DNA of 64,000 nucleotides from Mallotus nudiflorus. Its lineage: Eukaryota; Streptophyta; Magnoliopsida; Malpighiales; Euphorbiaceae. The stretch is from the NCBI GenBank assembly GCA_947683625.1, contig CANTUR010000125.1, forward strand, positions 1,612,001 through 1,676,000, written 5' to 3'. The notes beneath the pieces were generated by a model. That model was not told the origin of the DNA. It saw only the letters and a list, made by a program, of their open reading frames with translations, and made no database searches. Below, piece after piece: positions 23,589 through 34,474 of this stretch (its first letter is position 1; each line of letters starts with the position of its first letter). Made by a program: the position numbers and the translations under genes.

Positions 23589-25470
23589 CTAATTGAATAT
23601 CAAATGGATCAAACTTAGAGACAGGAGGGGGAGCAGCATTAATGGTGCTGACAGATGCGGGAGGCCCAAAAGATGACCCTCCAGCCGATTTGAAATGTTT
23701 CTCATGCAAAGGGCAGAGACTTTGTTTCGGGCATTCTCTGCGGAAGCAATTCTAGCCAAGTCAACTGACATTATCTAATCCAAGTCAGTCAAGTCCAGAT
23801 CCAGATTTTGGGAAAGCAGGACTCTCTTACACTCGAACTTGTAGGCCTTGAGAACCCTTCAACCATGTTCTAATAGGAGCTCTTGTCATTTTCTCGAGCT
23901 TTCCCAGCCTCGCTCAGCTTCCTCTCTAGATCGACAATTTGGGAGTCTTGGTCCTCGACCCTCCTTGTTAGCTGAGCTTGACTATGCTTCAGCTTGGACA
24001 CCTTCTTTTGGCTTGCCTTCTCTTCAGACTTAGGCTCCGCGTATTTGGTTTAGCAGAGTTCTAATGCCTCCTTTGCATTATCCAACTTCTTTTCAAAGTC
24101 AATTACTATGGTCCCGACCTCCATCTCTTTTAGGTTGTACTGGCTCTTCAAAAAGAAATATTCATCCTTCGCCAATAGCAAAGTCTGAGTCATCTGAGAA
24201 AATAAAATTTGTGTCATTTCCTTAAAACCCGAGGCATAAAATATCAAATAACGTTGAACACTTACCTCTAATGAGTGCTCGATCATAGAGCTGAAAAGCT
24301 CCTCATAGCCCTCCTCAATCCACCATTGCATATTGGCCAGTAACCTCAAGGATTTAGCATATTGATCTCTAACCTAGGCGTTCAAGACACTTAGTGATTT
24401 CATTTTGTTCAGAATCCAAGTCCTCATGTCTAGACACCCAGAGAGCTTCAAACGCTGGACAAATATCTCCTCATCCAACTCCTTAACATTAGAGTCTTTG
24501 TTTATGAGATGCCTTTTTGCCTTTTGCCCTTCGCCTTTCTTAGTTTGATAAGACCAGGCTATAACTTTCCCTTTCAGACTAATGACAGCTTCATCTAGGA
24601 CTGCCAATGCTGTAGGTTCTGGCAACAGAGAGGAGACCTGAGCTTCTACTTATGTCTCTAGCTCGTCAACTACAAGACAAATCTCATCCGCAAACGTAAA
24701 AAAGTCAGCCATTTACAAATAAAAAGATAAAAACATAAGTCAGAGAGATACCTTTCCATGATGAAAAGGTACTAGTAGATTGTAACGATTTAGGTAGACT
24801 CTCCACAGGTATCTTCTTGATACATCCTCGGCTGACCAAGCATCGGCTAGGCCATTGATATGAAGTCTCAGGACCATCTCGGTATCATGGTCGGACAACT
24901 TCAGAGGCCGCTTCATCCTATGGCACTCGTCGGTCCACATTCGTCAAACATCTATGATGTCCGAGTAGTGCTCAACAATAAAAAATTTATGCCTTCACTT
25001 CTTATGAAGGTCTAGAAGCTTCACAAAAAGGCTGTGGTTAGAGACGGTTGATAAAGAGAACATCAGCTCCCCGTTCTTCTTTGTCAGACTATATAAGTAT
25101 TGCAGGACATCTAAGTCCGGCTCTCTACCCTTCTCGTGCATGAACTATATAAATTCAGTCAAAATCTGGTAACTATTGGGATAAAGTTAACCGGGTGCTA
25201 TGTTATACCTATTCAAGAATGTTTTTATAAAGGGATCCAGAGGAAACTTCGGACCCCCCCCTTTACTTGGTTAAAATACACAACTAACCTATTGAAGCCC
25301 AACATAAGAGTATGGGCCCTAAATTTTCTATTAATGATGTGCAGGGTGAAATCGACGGGAATACTAAAACACCTCTGATACCAGCTTAACAACTCCTCAT
25401 TTATTCTAGAAATGAACAAATTAGAGCTAACTTGTTCCTTTAGTGCCATGGATTTATCTAATAAGCACAA
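23589..25470 (-). pseudogene. antisense ORF of the gypsy element (copy 1)
   Basis: Minus-strand fragments in order match the better copy at 57985-59930. The N-terminal part (25449-25225) has SRINEELLSWYQRCFSIPVD, then NRKFRAHTLMLGF. It continues with MWTDECHRMKRPLKLSDHD (24940 on), DEEIFVQRLKLSGCLDMRTW (24490-24430), a coiled-coil part with KDEYFFLKSQYNLKEMEVGT (24160-24100), and SVDLARIASAENARNK near 23765. Phase changes and stops break it. The function is unknown; it is not gag, pol or an envelope that I recognise. Confidence 0.65.
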
Positions 25471-25904
25471 AAAAATAATGTAGGAAGAAAGAAAAGGATC
25501 ATTTAGTTATAGAATGCAGGGGTTATTGTAGGAAAAGCTTAATGAAAAAAGTAAAAGGAAGCAAAGAATATCTAAGATTCCAACAAGATATCAAGAAGCA
25601 AAAATGCAACACATCGAAGAAATAGAGATACTTATAAGACAACATAAGGCTCTGAAAAAGACCATTAACTATCCTCATAAAAACTGCGATCTCTCCCACA
25701 TTATTAAAGGCAATCTAGGAAATGGAAAAACTCATTAATCGAGCAGACATTGTTATGGCAGCAAAAATTTCTCATCTTCTTACACACGAACATATGTGAT
25801 GGTTATGCAATTCAAATTTAAAAAAAAAAGCATCGAAATGACATAGTAGTCGTATGTCCAGGCACATCGCTAATAGATGTCCCTCCATAGTGAGCATCGA
25901 AATC
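25471..25904. other. spacer between antisense ORF start and minisatellite
   Basis: No coding region seen. As the upstream region of the antisense frame it corresponds to 59931-60350 in the second copy. Confidence 0.5.
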
Positions 25905-26345
25905 TCCAGTATCTAAGTCTAGTGACTGAAGCTAGCTCCCTCAGGTTGCTTTTATAGTATTAAGGATTGGCATCTGAACCACACTTTCAAGGCACTGAGA
26001 CTGTAAGACATTTAGGCCGCGCTTCTAAGGCACCAAGAATAAGTCCAGTGACTGAATCTGGCACCCTCAAGTCGCTTCTATAGTACTAAGGTTTCGAGCA
26101 TATAAGCCTCGCATCTTTACACTTAGCATTTAAGCCTCGAGCATCTAAGTCCAGTGACTGAAGCTGGCACCCTCAAGTCGCTTCTATAGTACTGAGGTTT
26201 CGAGCATGTAAGCCTCGCGTCCTTGCATTGGGCATCTATGTCCAATGACTGAAGCTAGCACTCTCAGGTCACTTCTGTAGTACTGAGGTTCGACACTCGT
26301 GCCATGCTTTTAATGCACTGAGCATCAAAACTCCAGTGACGACTA
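25905..26345. repeat. diverged minisatellite upstream of the antisense ORF (copy 1)
   Basis: Four to five decayed units built on TCCAGTGACTGAAGCTGGCA, then a CCTCAAGTCGCTTCTATAGT segment and CGAGCATGTAAGCCTCGC. These are homologous to the regular 107-bp array at 60351-60965. Units differ in length through internal deletions. Confidence 0.85.
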
Positions 26346-26627
26346 GTTACATCACGTTGTCTCCATATTGACGAGTTAATCCATTATATATCCTTTTTTA
26401 TTATAGATTTTATGCACTTAAAGTCCAGCTGGCTCTTCAACGACATCCTTACACAATGATTTCAAGACTCAGTATTGAGCTTTATCTTTTTTTATAACTG
26501 AGGCTGACCACCTCAGCTCATCTGTCTATATCAGATGTAACTAAGTAATCTCTCTTTAAGCGGAAGAGTGATGTTGCCATCCATTTCAGACTGGATACAT
26601 AGAATATAAATATCCAAACAGACTTAT

Positions 26628-26639
26628 AAGGGGGACTCT
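26628..26639 (+). other. polypurine tract
   Basis: AAGGGGGACTCT directly precedes the 3' LTR. The same GGGGGACTCT lies before the LTR of the second copy (61170-61179). Confidence 0.75.
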
Positions 26640-27046
26640 TGATACCCCACATATATATTTCTATTTAATTAATGTCTCTATTTCCTATACAGGTTACTCA
26701 AAAAGGAAAAACAACCGAAGACATCCAAGAAAAGGTTGCCAAAATAGAAGACTCCTAAAAGAGAAGGAACACTCTCCCAATTAGTTTAGGATTCCTAGTC
26801 AAAGAGGAATTCTACTCCTTTCAGGTTTGAATAACACTATCACTATAAATAGGACCCCATATCCATTATTCTCATTCATCATATTATCTTTTATTTTTAT
26901 TGTTCTCCTTCTCTCTTTGAATTTTCTCTCTATATATTCTGACTTAGGCATCATAGGATTTGTGAGGATCCTCCCAATCTCTCACCTTGCCCTTTATTAG
27001 TCATTTACAGGGTTTAAGCTCAAAAGTTCCAAAAAGTAAGTTATCA
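26640..27046 (+). repeat. 3' LTR (407 bp)
   Basis: Begins TGATACCCC and ends AAGTTATCA, followed by the target duplicate ATAAA at 27047-27051. It differs from the 5' LTR by many substitutions and small indels, so the insertion is old. Confidence 0.93.
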
Positions 27047-29699
27047 ATAAATAAAAATAAGGATGCTGTTAAAGAATCTCACCACATTTTTAAAAAAATT
27101 AATTAAAATGTATACTTTATAATTCAACATATGAAGATCAAATTGATTAAATAAGATGATATAACAAGTTCAAATTGATTAAATAAAATGATATAATAAG
27201 ATAATTTTCATCATCAAGTTTTGGTTCAAGTGCACCTAAAATAAATGATAATCTCATTTATAATCAACATTATCTTTACTCGTTTCACATGAGTAATTTT
27301 AGTGATAAAATATGTAAATATCTTATTATGAAAAGTAGATATTGAATCTCCACCTCCTCTTCTCTCTTTCTTTATAGCGTTGGAAACTGAGCAGTATTTT
27401 TTTTCTCTATTTATTTATGTTTTTTTACATTTCAAAAATTGTTAGATGTTGTCTCTTATGTTAAAAAACAAAAAAATCTCATTCATGAATTCTCTTTTAT
27501 TATTAAAACACTTCCTGAAATTATTTTACTTTTCAAAAGGAATCGTCAGGTGTTGTCTCTTATGTAACAAATACTAACACTATCTCCCAAAAATAATAAT
27601 AATAATAATAATAATTAAACAAAATACCCATGCATACACCAAACTAAATGACTCGAATTAGCAAATCAAAAGCATAGGTCAGCAGATGATATGATTGTTG
27701 ATAAAATTAAAACAATCATTTACAGGAGGCTTAATCAACAGCAAGGATCTGCCCAAAGTAATAAACTTTTGATTTTTTTTTTTTTTATTAGCTAAAATCA
27801 CTTGTGAAACTAAGTTAGATTAGGCTTATTATCTAAGTTTTACTGAATCGACTAAGTAAGTGGTAGTCCACTAGACTATCTCATTAGCAAATAAAACTAT
27901 GGATTATATAGCTTTTCATTTTGTTATTAGAATTTATTTGATTCTATCATATTACTATTCCAAACATCTTTCAGCAATAAAAATTGTAAATTTTCAAAAA
28001 AAAAAAAAATTTAATCCATCCCAAATGATACTTAAAAGCCAAGTAGTTGAAAATCCTGTGGAATTAACTCTTACAAGATTGTAAGGAATTATATCTTTCA
28101 ATGAAATATACTTAGAATCTTGAGATGCATTATTTATATTTTCATCATCAAGGCATAATATATTCGAAAGAACCCTGAGTGTACTTCAAACCATCTCTTT
28201 CCATTTCAGAATAAGCTGATGCATTCAACGTGGCTCTTAATTAGATTTGATGACCTTCATGAAAAGCTTCCACTTTGAATCTTGTATTGAAATGCTGCCT
28301 TCTTCTTCTTCATTGTAAAAACTCTTTTGGAATTTTAGTTTATATAGTGCATTTCATTTTTTTTTTTTACTCACTTAATTTGATTGATATTTGAATATAT
28401 ATTGTTAAAAGCCGCTCAATTATAAAGACGGCTCACTACAAAAAATAAAATTGCAAAGCGAGTTGTTGAAATAATTAATAACAAAATAATTTATTTCCAA
28501 TTTCATTATTTGTAATGTATATGATAAAATTAATATATGTTATTTTAATGGAATTAATATAAAAAACATAAAAAATTACTAAACAATTATAAAATTTTAA
28601 TAAATAATTTAAATTTATCCATAATTAAAAATGATTAAAATAGAGATGGAATAAGAGTTTGGTTGGTGGGAATAAACATGTGATTGTGCATAAAATAGTG
28701 TTGTTGCATACTGGAGTAAGATTTTGGCCAGTGAAAATTACATAATCTTGGGACTCAACTAGTTGTGCATAAAATAGTGTTTAATTGGAGGATGATAATG
28801 TTAAATGAAATTTTAGTATTAAATTGATAAAGGTATATATATAAGCAAATCATTTGTGTAATTATAGTAATTTAATTTTACTCCAATATCTTAAATTGTC
28901 ATTTAGGTACCATTTTTTTTTTTTTAAAAAAAATGTAAATATAGCAATTGAATTGAATTTTGTAATATTAAGTATCCTTCAATGATGAACAGTTGTATAT
29001 TGTCTATCCAAATGAAAGTGATATGAGTAAACAATAAATTAGTTCCAACATAAAATTTGTGATTTTAATCATTCATTGTGTGAAAAATGTCCGTAAATAT
29101 AACATGCTATATTTTGAAAAGTGAAAATAAAAAAATATATATATAGTTTTATAGGTAGGATATAATCAATTTCACATAAATCTCCTAGAATATCTTGGAA
29201 TTTTTGTGGTAAACTAAGACTATAAAATCATGAATAATAAAAGTTAAAATGAGATAGAAAAAACAACTTGTCTTATATCCATTTTTAATTTATTTTCAAG
29301 TTTACCTTAGCACATTAGAGTGCATATTGATATATATTAATAACTCCCACCTATATTTCCTTTTCTATAGCATACAAATAAAAAGGTTCTACTAATTAAT
29401 TAGTTTTTAATTTTTATTAACATGTAAAATGCCATATATATCTAATGATGTCGTAATTTTATATCAGTTTAAAATTAAGACACTTGAATTTTTATAAATT
29501 AAAGAATCTCGTCGTTCATAAATTTTTTTTTTTTTTACAAATAATAAAATCGTATGATGTGTATATTAAATTGAAATTAAACTGAATAAGTTTTTACAAA
29601 CTGAACTTATTATATCTATAGAATAATATCATCAATACATTTAATAAAATCTTTAAATTTTATAGCTTTTTTTAAGACAAAATAGATAATATTCAAACT
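27047..29699. repeat. tandem segment copy B, part right of the retrotransposon
   Basis: Aligns with 10358-12479. Shared blocks include AATTAATTAAAATGTATACTT, TATAATCAACATTATCTTTACTC, GAGTTGTTGAAATAATTAATAACAAA and the region ending ATAAGCAAATCATTT(G/T)TGTAATTA. The spacer holds an (AAT)n run at 27592-27615. No gene is seen; the 61-codon open frame at 27899 is not supported. Confidence 0.8.
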
Positions 29700-30050
29700 A
29701 TAATTATATGAGTAGTTTCTACGTATACATCTTTTTGTTCATATGAAAAGAATTTCGATATATTTGATATTTATGTTGCTTGATCTTTTTGTTCACGTTT
29801 CCTTGCAATATGCAAGTTTCCATAGCCAAATAAAAGCAAATATTCAACAATCCTCTCTTCGCCCAACCCGATTCATGTTGAGTTTCTTGAAGATACATTG
29901 CTAGTAATTCCTCTAAACTAATCACTAACTATAATCCCACTGTTAAAATGAAGAACAGGGTGCAAGAAAACATCAAGTTGGTCAGAAACAATAGCAACAA
30001 TCCCACATTGCAAAGAAACCAAAAGTTTCTCTACTTTATAAATTTTTGAG
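29700..30050. repeat. tandem segment, copy C (start only)
   Basis: Closely matches 12480-12865 up to and including the TATA element. Beyond 30050 it continues into the 7SL RNA gene, which neither other copy has. Confidence 0.8.
30001..30042 (+). promoter_or_regulatory. USE and TATA promoter of the 7SL RNA gene
   Basis: TCCCACATTG (30001-30010) matches the plant upstream sequence element (consensus RTCCCACATCG) in nearly every position. TATAAA (30037-30042) follows after 26 bases, which in plants specifies RNA polymerase III, since Pol II snRNA genes have about ten bases more. The TATA element begins 29 bases before the predicted start at 30066. Confidence 0.85.
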
Positions 30051-30065
30051 AGCAACTCACCCAGT

Positions 30066-30364
30066 GCCGGGCTTGGTAACGCGAGCCTGTAACCCAAGTG
30101 GGGGCAATAATGTGGAGGAACGTCGCTCCAGTTCGGAAGGCTGGGTCAGTTGGGGCTAATTTCTGGCCTGCCCGTTCCAAGCTGAGAGCTGAGCCATGTG
30201 GTCCAAGCGAAGGCATGGGCCACGTGGTTCCTAAAGTGGAGGGCACTGCGTAAGGCTGGCTTCACAGAGCAGCGACAACCTCCCGCTCCTGGCAGTGGAA
30301 GGATAACAGGCCGGTGCTACTCTGGTCCAAATAGCCTAATGGGCTGTGCTAATTGGACCTTCAC
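30066..30364 (+). ncRNA. 7SL RNA (signal recognition particle RNA)
   Basis: A GC-rich island of about 300 bases in AT-rich DNA, the usual size of plant 7SL. The 5' end GCCGGGCTTGGTAACGCGAG leads to CTGTAACCCAAGTGGGGGC, carrying the UGUAAC motif of the Alu domain bound by SRP9/14. The S-domain region shows GGCTTCACAGAGCAGCGAC, then CCTCCCGCTCCTGGCAG and GTGGAAGGATAACAGG, resembling the conserved helix 8 that binds SRP54 in plant SRP RNAs. The RNA is the scaffold of the particle that directs secretory proteins to the endoplasmic reticulum. Promoter, length and terminator agree. Open frames crossing it (30031-30246 minus, 30198-30458 plus) are spurious. Whether this is an expressed locus or a retained pseudogene needs transcript data, but promoter and termini are intact. 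Confidence 0.88.
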
Positions 30365-30369
30365 TTTTT
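30365..30369 (+). terminator. Pol III terminator of the 7SL gene
   Basis: TTTTT directly after GACCTTCAC, the typical 3' end of 7SL RNAs. Confidence 0.75.
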
Positions 30370-31273
30370 CTTTTGTTTCTAACAAAATTTTCTTTAATTT
30401 TTTTTTTCCTTCACTTTTTATTTTTCAAGACTGTTATTTAATTTTGTTGATGCTTTAAATTTAGGTGTTTTCTAGTAAATCTTGAATTTGTAGCATTTTT
30501 TTTAAAATAAAATTTGAAACATTTTTTAAGTATTTTTTAATTTTAGCTTACTCCAATATGTCTGTATCAATTTGTCTTATGATGCAAATATTTTTTTAAC
30601 ATTTAATTTATGAATAGCTACAATTTAAAAACTTTTTTTAGGTCAATCTTTGAAGATATTTCTTTTAGTATGCATATAAATATACCATCACATGAAATAG
30701 AGAACAACCCTAACCATCTCACCGAGTTAAGGATAACATTTTTCTTAAATTGTTATTTTGCTCCATTCAGTCTACTAAATTGCATTCTCATTTCCTGGGC
30801 GAAGCACACCCCACATATTTTCAGATGTTGCACTTCGTCAGTGAAGCCCTTTTGCCTTCAATGGCAGATACCTTACCATTCACGGTCTCTCTTAAGTCCT
30901 CACACTGCCCCTAACGGGTGCAGTCGACTGCAGGTATATAAATGTTCCATTCCCTACGAGCTTTCAGTTCCACTTCTATACTTAATTGCATATTAAATCA
31001 TTTCGAGTCAAACTATCCCAACTGAAAGGAATTGGCTCAAATCGAATAAGGTGGTGGTAATATATGTGCACCAGAACAACTAACCTGAGCGAAATGTAAA
31101 ATAGCACATCTTATTTTCTTGATTTAATACTTCTACATATGTTGAGCCATCTTCAATTACATATTGCAGTCAGGGATATTATATTTAACCTTCAACTATA
31201 CCATAGACAAACTTTACCATTACATCCTTCAAAGTAAAGTAAGATGAAATAACTATTTCAAGCCGCTTTCGCT
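30370..31273. other. spacer between 7SL and the LRR gene
   Basis: AT-rich except for 30790-30960, which is noticeably more GC-rich. The plus-strand open frame 30610-30996 has no family resemblance. The last part (about 31080-31273) is probably the 3' UTR of the LRR gene. Confidence 0.5.
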
Positions 31274-33330
31274 TCAGCATCCAAAGTCATAAGGTGCAAG
31301 CCCCTTCAGCTCTGGTCCATTAAGCCTGTTGTTCTCGAAACTGAAACAATGCCAGCAAGTGATTAGTAACAAAACTGCCTGTTTCATGGATGTTTCTCTT
31401 AATGCTTTCATGAAAAACATTCGTATTGATGATACAATATAAAGCCAATAGGTTTGAAGCTTGCAATACTCAATTCACATTACTCATAGCTTACAATGAA
31501 AATTATTGCTATACTCAATGACGAAGAGAAAATGTTTTGATTACAAAACTGGATATGAAACTTAGTAAATCAGAATCCTGCTGATCTAGTGGTCCGGGTT
31601 CACTAGTTATCATTATTGCACGACCAATTTGGCCATACATCCCAACTTTTCAAATCACTGTGACATCTATTCATGCAATAATTACATGGCTCCTAGTTCT
31701 TATGAGCACTGCCCAACTCTTCATTTCAAACAAATCCTTGATTTATTTTGATAGGAACAGTTTCAATTACTCAGACAGGCTATTTATTAAGAAAGCTCTT
31801 TGGATCTACTAATTGTTGAACTTATCATTTTTGTGAACCTGCTATTTAGCAAATCAACCCTTCAATTGATAATCTATAAAGCATGCGGAACACACAACTA
31901 GACAGAAGCTTCATTGTTCTAATAAAAAAATTAGAATTTGTAGGATGATATGGTACCTTTCCATTGGAAAAGTAGAGAAGGGGCCATCAACTGGAATTGT
32001 TCCGCACAGATCATTGTTAGATACATCACTGCAGCCAAAAGATATTATAACACATAACTAACCAGAAACAACAAACCAGAAGGCATAACAAAGCAGAACT
32101 AGACTCAAATTACAAATTTTTCTATGTTCTTCACTTACAAAACTTTGAGGTCTTTCAGAGTGGTGAGCTCTCTTGGAATTGATCCAGTTAACTTGTTGTT
32201 GTTCAATCGTCTATGCCACAAATCCAACCAAATTTAGAAAAAATAGTTCATGGAATTGAGAAACATAAATTGTGTATTTTCAGATAATTTAAGTCAAGAA
32301 AGCTTACAGGAATCTGAGTGATTTCAACTTGGCCAAGGACTTGGGTATTTTTCCTTCAAACTTATTGTCATACAAATCCATGCTAACAAGATTTTTCAAA
32401 TTTCCCAACTCTGGAATTTGACCTACTATCTCATTCCTATATAGCTCCCTGCACACAATTCAGTAAAATTTTACTACCCATTACTAGATTCAAGCTTTCA
32501 GTGAGTCTTGTTCAATAATATGATGACATCTCTGACATGAGGTTACACTTCTCTTTATAAAATTTTAAAGCCTGAAGAACATATGTTTAATAAAATGCCA
32601 TTTCATTGCAATTAGAAACTGCATATACAAGCAAGAACAAATTCTGAAGATCAGAAGTCAAAACAGAAAAATATACATACAAGTACTGTAGATGCTTCAG
32701 TTGGCCAAGTTCTGGTCCTAAGGTTCCAGAAATGTTAGAATTTCCCAAATCCCTGAAATTATAGAAATTTTTATCAATAAAGCTGCAAAATAAAAAAAAA
32801 AAAAAGCAATAGGAACACAAAGAAACAAAAGAAAGAGAGAAAACTCACAAACGAATCACATGATTGTTGGCATCACAAGTGACATGGAACCAAGTACAGG
32901 GATTGACCAGAGTTGGGTCCCAACTCTGCAACACGTTGGTTGGATCGGAAAACCTACTTCTCAAAGCATGCAAAGCATTTCCTGAAAAAAAAAGCACAAA
33001 ACAACAAAAAGAAAACAAAAAAAAATCGTTCTCAGAAAAAAAAAAAAAATTAATCAGAGATCAGAACAAGAATACCCAACCACATGTTTTCTTCCAAGAA
33101 CAGTAAAACCCAAATTAATTAATCAAAATTTCAAAGAAAAAAACACCATTTAAACCAAATCACAATTGAAACAACATCACAAAGTTCTGAACTTTCATGG
33201 CAAGAAGAGCAGTAAAGAGTTCATAGATGAAGTAAAGCAATCAAAAAGTACCTTCAGAGTTTGTGCAAAGAGAAGGAGAGAAAAAGAACAGAAAAGAAAG
33301 AGAGTAAGATAAGAGAGTTAAAGATGCCAT
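31274..33330 (-). CDS. secreted short leucine-rich-repeat protein (SERK-ectodomain-like, LRR1 type)
   Basis: Seven exons: 33330-33252, 32981-32849, 32752-32681, 32448-32308, 32210-32139, 32028-31957 and 31340-31274; 636 nt, 211 residues. Residues 1-22 are a signal peptide (MASLTLLSYSLSFLFFFSPS then LC). Next come an N-terminal cap (SEGNALHALRSRFSDP, then NPCTWFHVTCD with the paired-cysteine motif) and five LRR units on the LxxLxLxxNxLxGxIP pattern. Three exons of exactly 72 nt, one LRR each in the same phase, are typical of this family. A short cap follows, ending APYDFGC. The protein resembles the extracellular part of SERK receptor kinases but has no membrane segment or kinase, as in plant LRR1 proteins, which act in the apoplast or at the plasma membrane in defence and signalling. 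The ligand is unknown. The gene looks intact. Confidence 0.93.
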
Positions 33331-33848
33331 TTTTTTTTTCCCAAGATGAAGTGAAATGAAAGGAGAAGCGTCTAAAGCATGAAACTTTAGAGCTCTGGTA
33401 GAAAAAAAATAAGAGGTGGGTCAAGTCAAATTAAGTGTGCTTTCGAGTAGAAGTGTTCTTTGGGTTATTCAAAGTCCAAAGAGAGGAGGAGAAGGCAAGT
33501 GCAAGGAAAAAAGATGGGCATGGGCAAGTGTAAGTCACGGAAGGGCTGTGTATTGTGAGTTGTGACTCATGTGGAGATTGTGGAGTGTGGGACCAAATAA
33601 GAAGGACTTCCAATTCAAAGGTTGGGACTTTGATGCAGCAGTATCACAGTTGTGTTGTACAGTGTTGGAGTTGTTGAGGTGCTTTTAATAGCTTTGAGTT
33701 GTTGAATTTGCCTTCCTATAAAGTTTAGAAGTTAAAAAAAAAAAAAGTTGGCCTTTTTCCACTGCAAGGACATCTTTGGAACATCCAAAATCTAAAGATC
33801 AAAGATGGATTTTTAGCCTGCTTCGCAAGCATGTTGTGCCACGTAGGA

Positions 33849-33932
33849 ATGAGATGTTTCAATTCAATGGAATGGTTAGTACCAGACTGGATGAGATGTT
33901 TCAATTCATTGGAATAGTTAGTACCAGACTGG
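33849..33932. repeat. two 42-bp tandem units upstream of the LRR gene
   Basis: ATGAGATGTTTCAATTCA(A/T)T, then GGAAT(G/A)GTTAGTACCAGACTGG, occurs twice in direct order with only a few differences. They lie 520-600 bases upstream of the LRR start codon. Confidence 0.9.
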
Positions 33933-33965
33933 TCCTTCCTCACATAGCGATCATATGGCAAACTA

Positions 33966-34098
33966 CTCTCTTCCCTTCGTTGGAATAGTCTCTCTTCCCT
34001 TCGTTGGAATAGTTAGCAGTTAGCACCAGAATAGTCCTTGCTTACCGTACTATCATGTTTAGCACCAGACTAGTCCTTGCTTACCGTACTATCATGTG
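33966..34098. repeat. two further tandem pairs (25-bp and 39-bp)
   Basis: CTCTCTTCCCTTCGTTGGAA occurs twice (33966-34012). TAGCACCAGA(A/C)TAGTCCTTG, then CTTACCGTACTATCATGT, occurs twice (34021-34098). The core TTAG(C/T)ACCAGACT is shared with the 42-bp units. Confidence 0.9.
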
Positions 34099-34474
34099 CT
34101 TCTCTTTAGGGTGGTTCTGCATTTTAACTTTTAGGTTAGAAAGCAAGCTTTACTGAATTATTTAAATAAAATTTCGAGTAGTCTGTTTGCCTTCATTGGG
34201 CATGATTCACTTGTTGGCATAGATAATTTTATTCAAAGAAATCCAAGATTTTGCCAGTGTAATGTATACAACCCACCCAATGTTATCTTCTTATCACAGA
34301 CACTTACAGGTATCATCTAAAGCTGCTCAAGATGCACAGCAGCGGCTTTCACAACACAAATAATTTTCTATTGGATCATACATAGTAGTCTTTTGCAAAA
34401 CAACTTAACGAATGGGTAGTAACCATAATCATAAAATTCCAGGGAACATCACAAGTTTTTTTGCATTTCCCATG

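Larger units (their letters stand above)
13624..27046 (+). mobile_element. Ty3/gypsy retrotransposon with antisense ORF (full-length, decayed)
   Basis: It has two related LTRs (396 and 407 bp), a primer-binding site, gag, protease, reverse transcriptase, RNase H, integrase, an antisense frame, a minisatellite and a polypurine tract, bounded by a perfect ATAAA duplication. The gypsy order (integrase last) is clear. Removing the nested solo LTR and its duplicated target leaves about 9.46 kb. Gag and pol carry many stops, so the copy is dead. Two more partial copies lie at 57960-61573 and from 63718 to the right edge. The antisense frame suggests the Tat branch, where such frames have been described; the family itself I do not recognise. 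Confidence 0.92.
33331..34474. other. LRR promoter region and 3' flank of the 4F5-like gene
   Basis: No coding region is seen. The first 150 bases upstream of the LRR start are purine-rich on the plus strand (a pyrimidine-rich 5' leader on the gene's strand). Three short tandem duplications lie further upstream and are listed separately. About 34280-34474 is probably the 3' UTR of the neighbouring gene. Confidence 0.55.

Noticed and set aside
30290..30315. Similarity of GGATAACAGGC to a conserved large-subunit rRNA segment
   Set aside because: It covers only about eleven bases, with no rRNA-like sequence around it; it belongs to the 7SL S-domain.
30031..30458. Open frames of 71 and 86 codons across the GC island
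   Set aside because: The island is a 7SL RNA gene with Pol III promoter and terminator; the frames are accidental.
31274..33330. LRR gene as a truncated receptor kinase
   Set aside because: The last exon ends in a proper C-terminal cap with stop, and no membrane or kinase sequence follows downstream. The 211-residue form is a known plant class.
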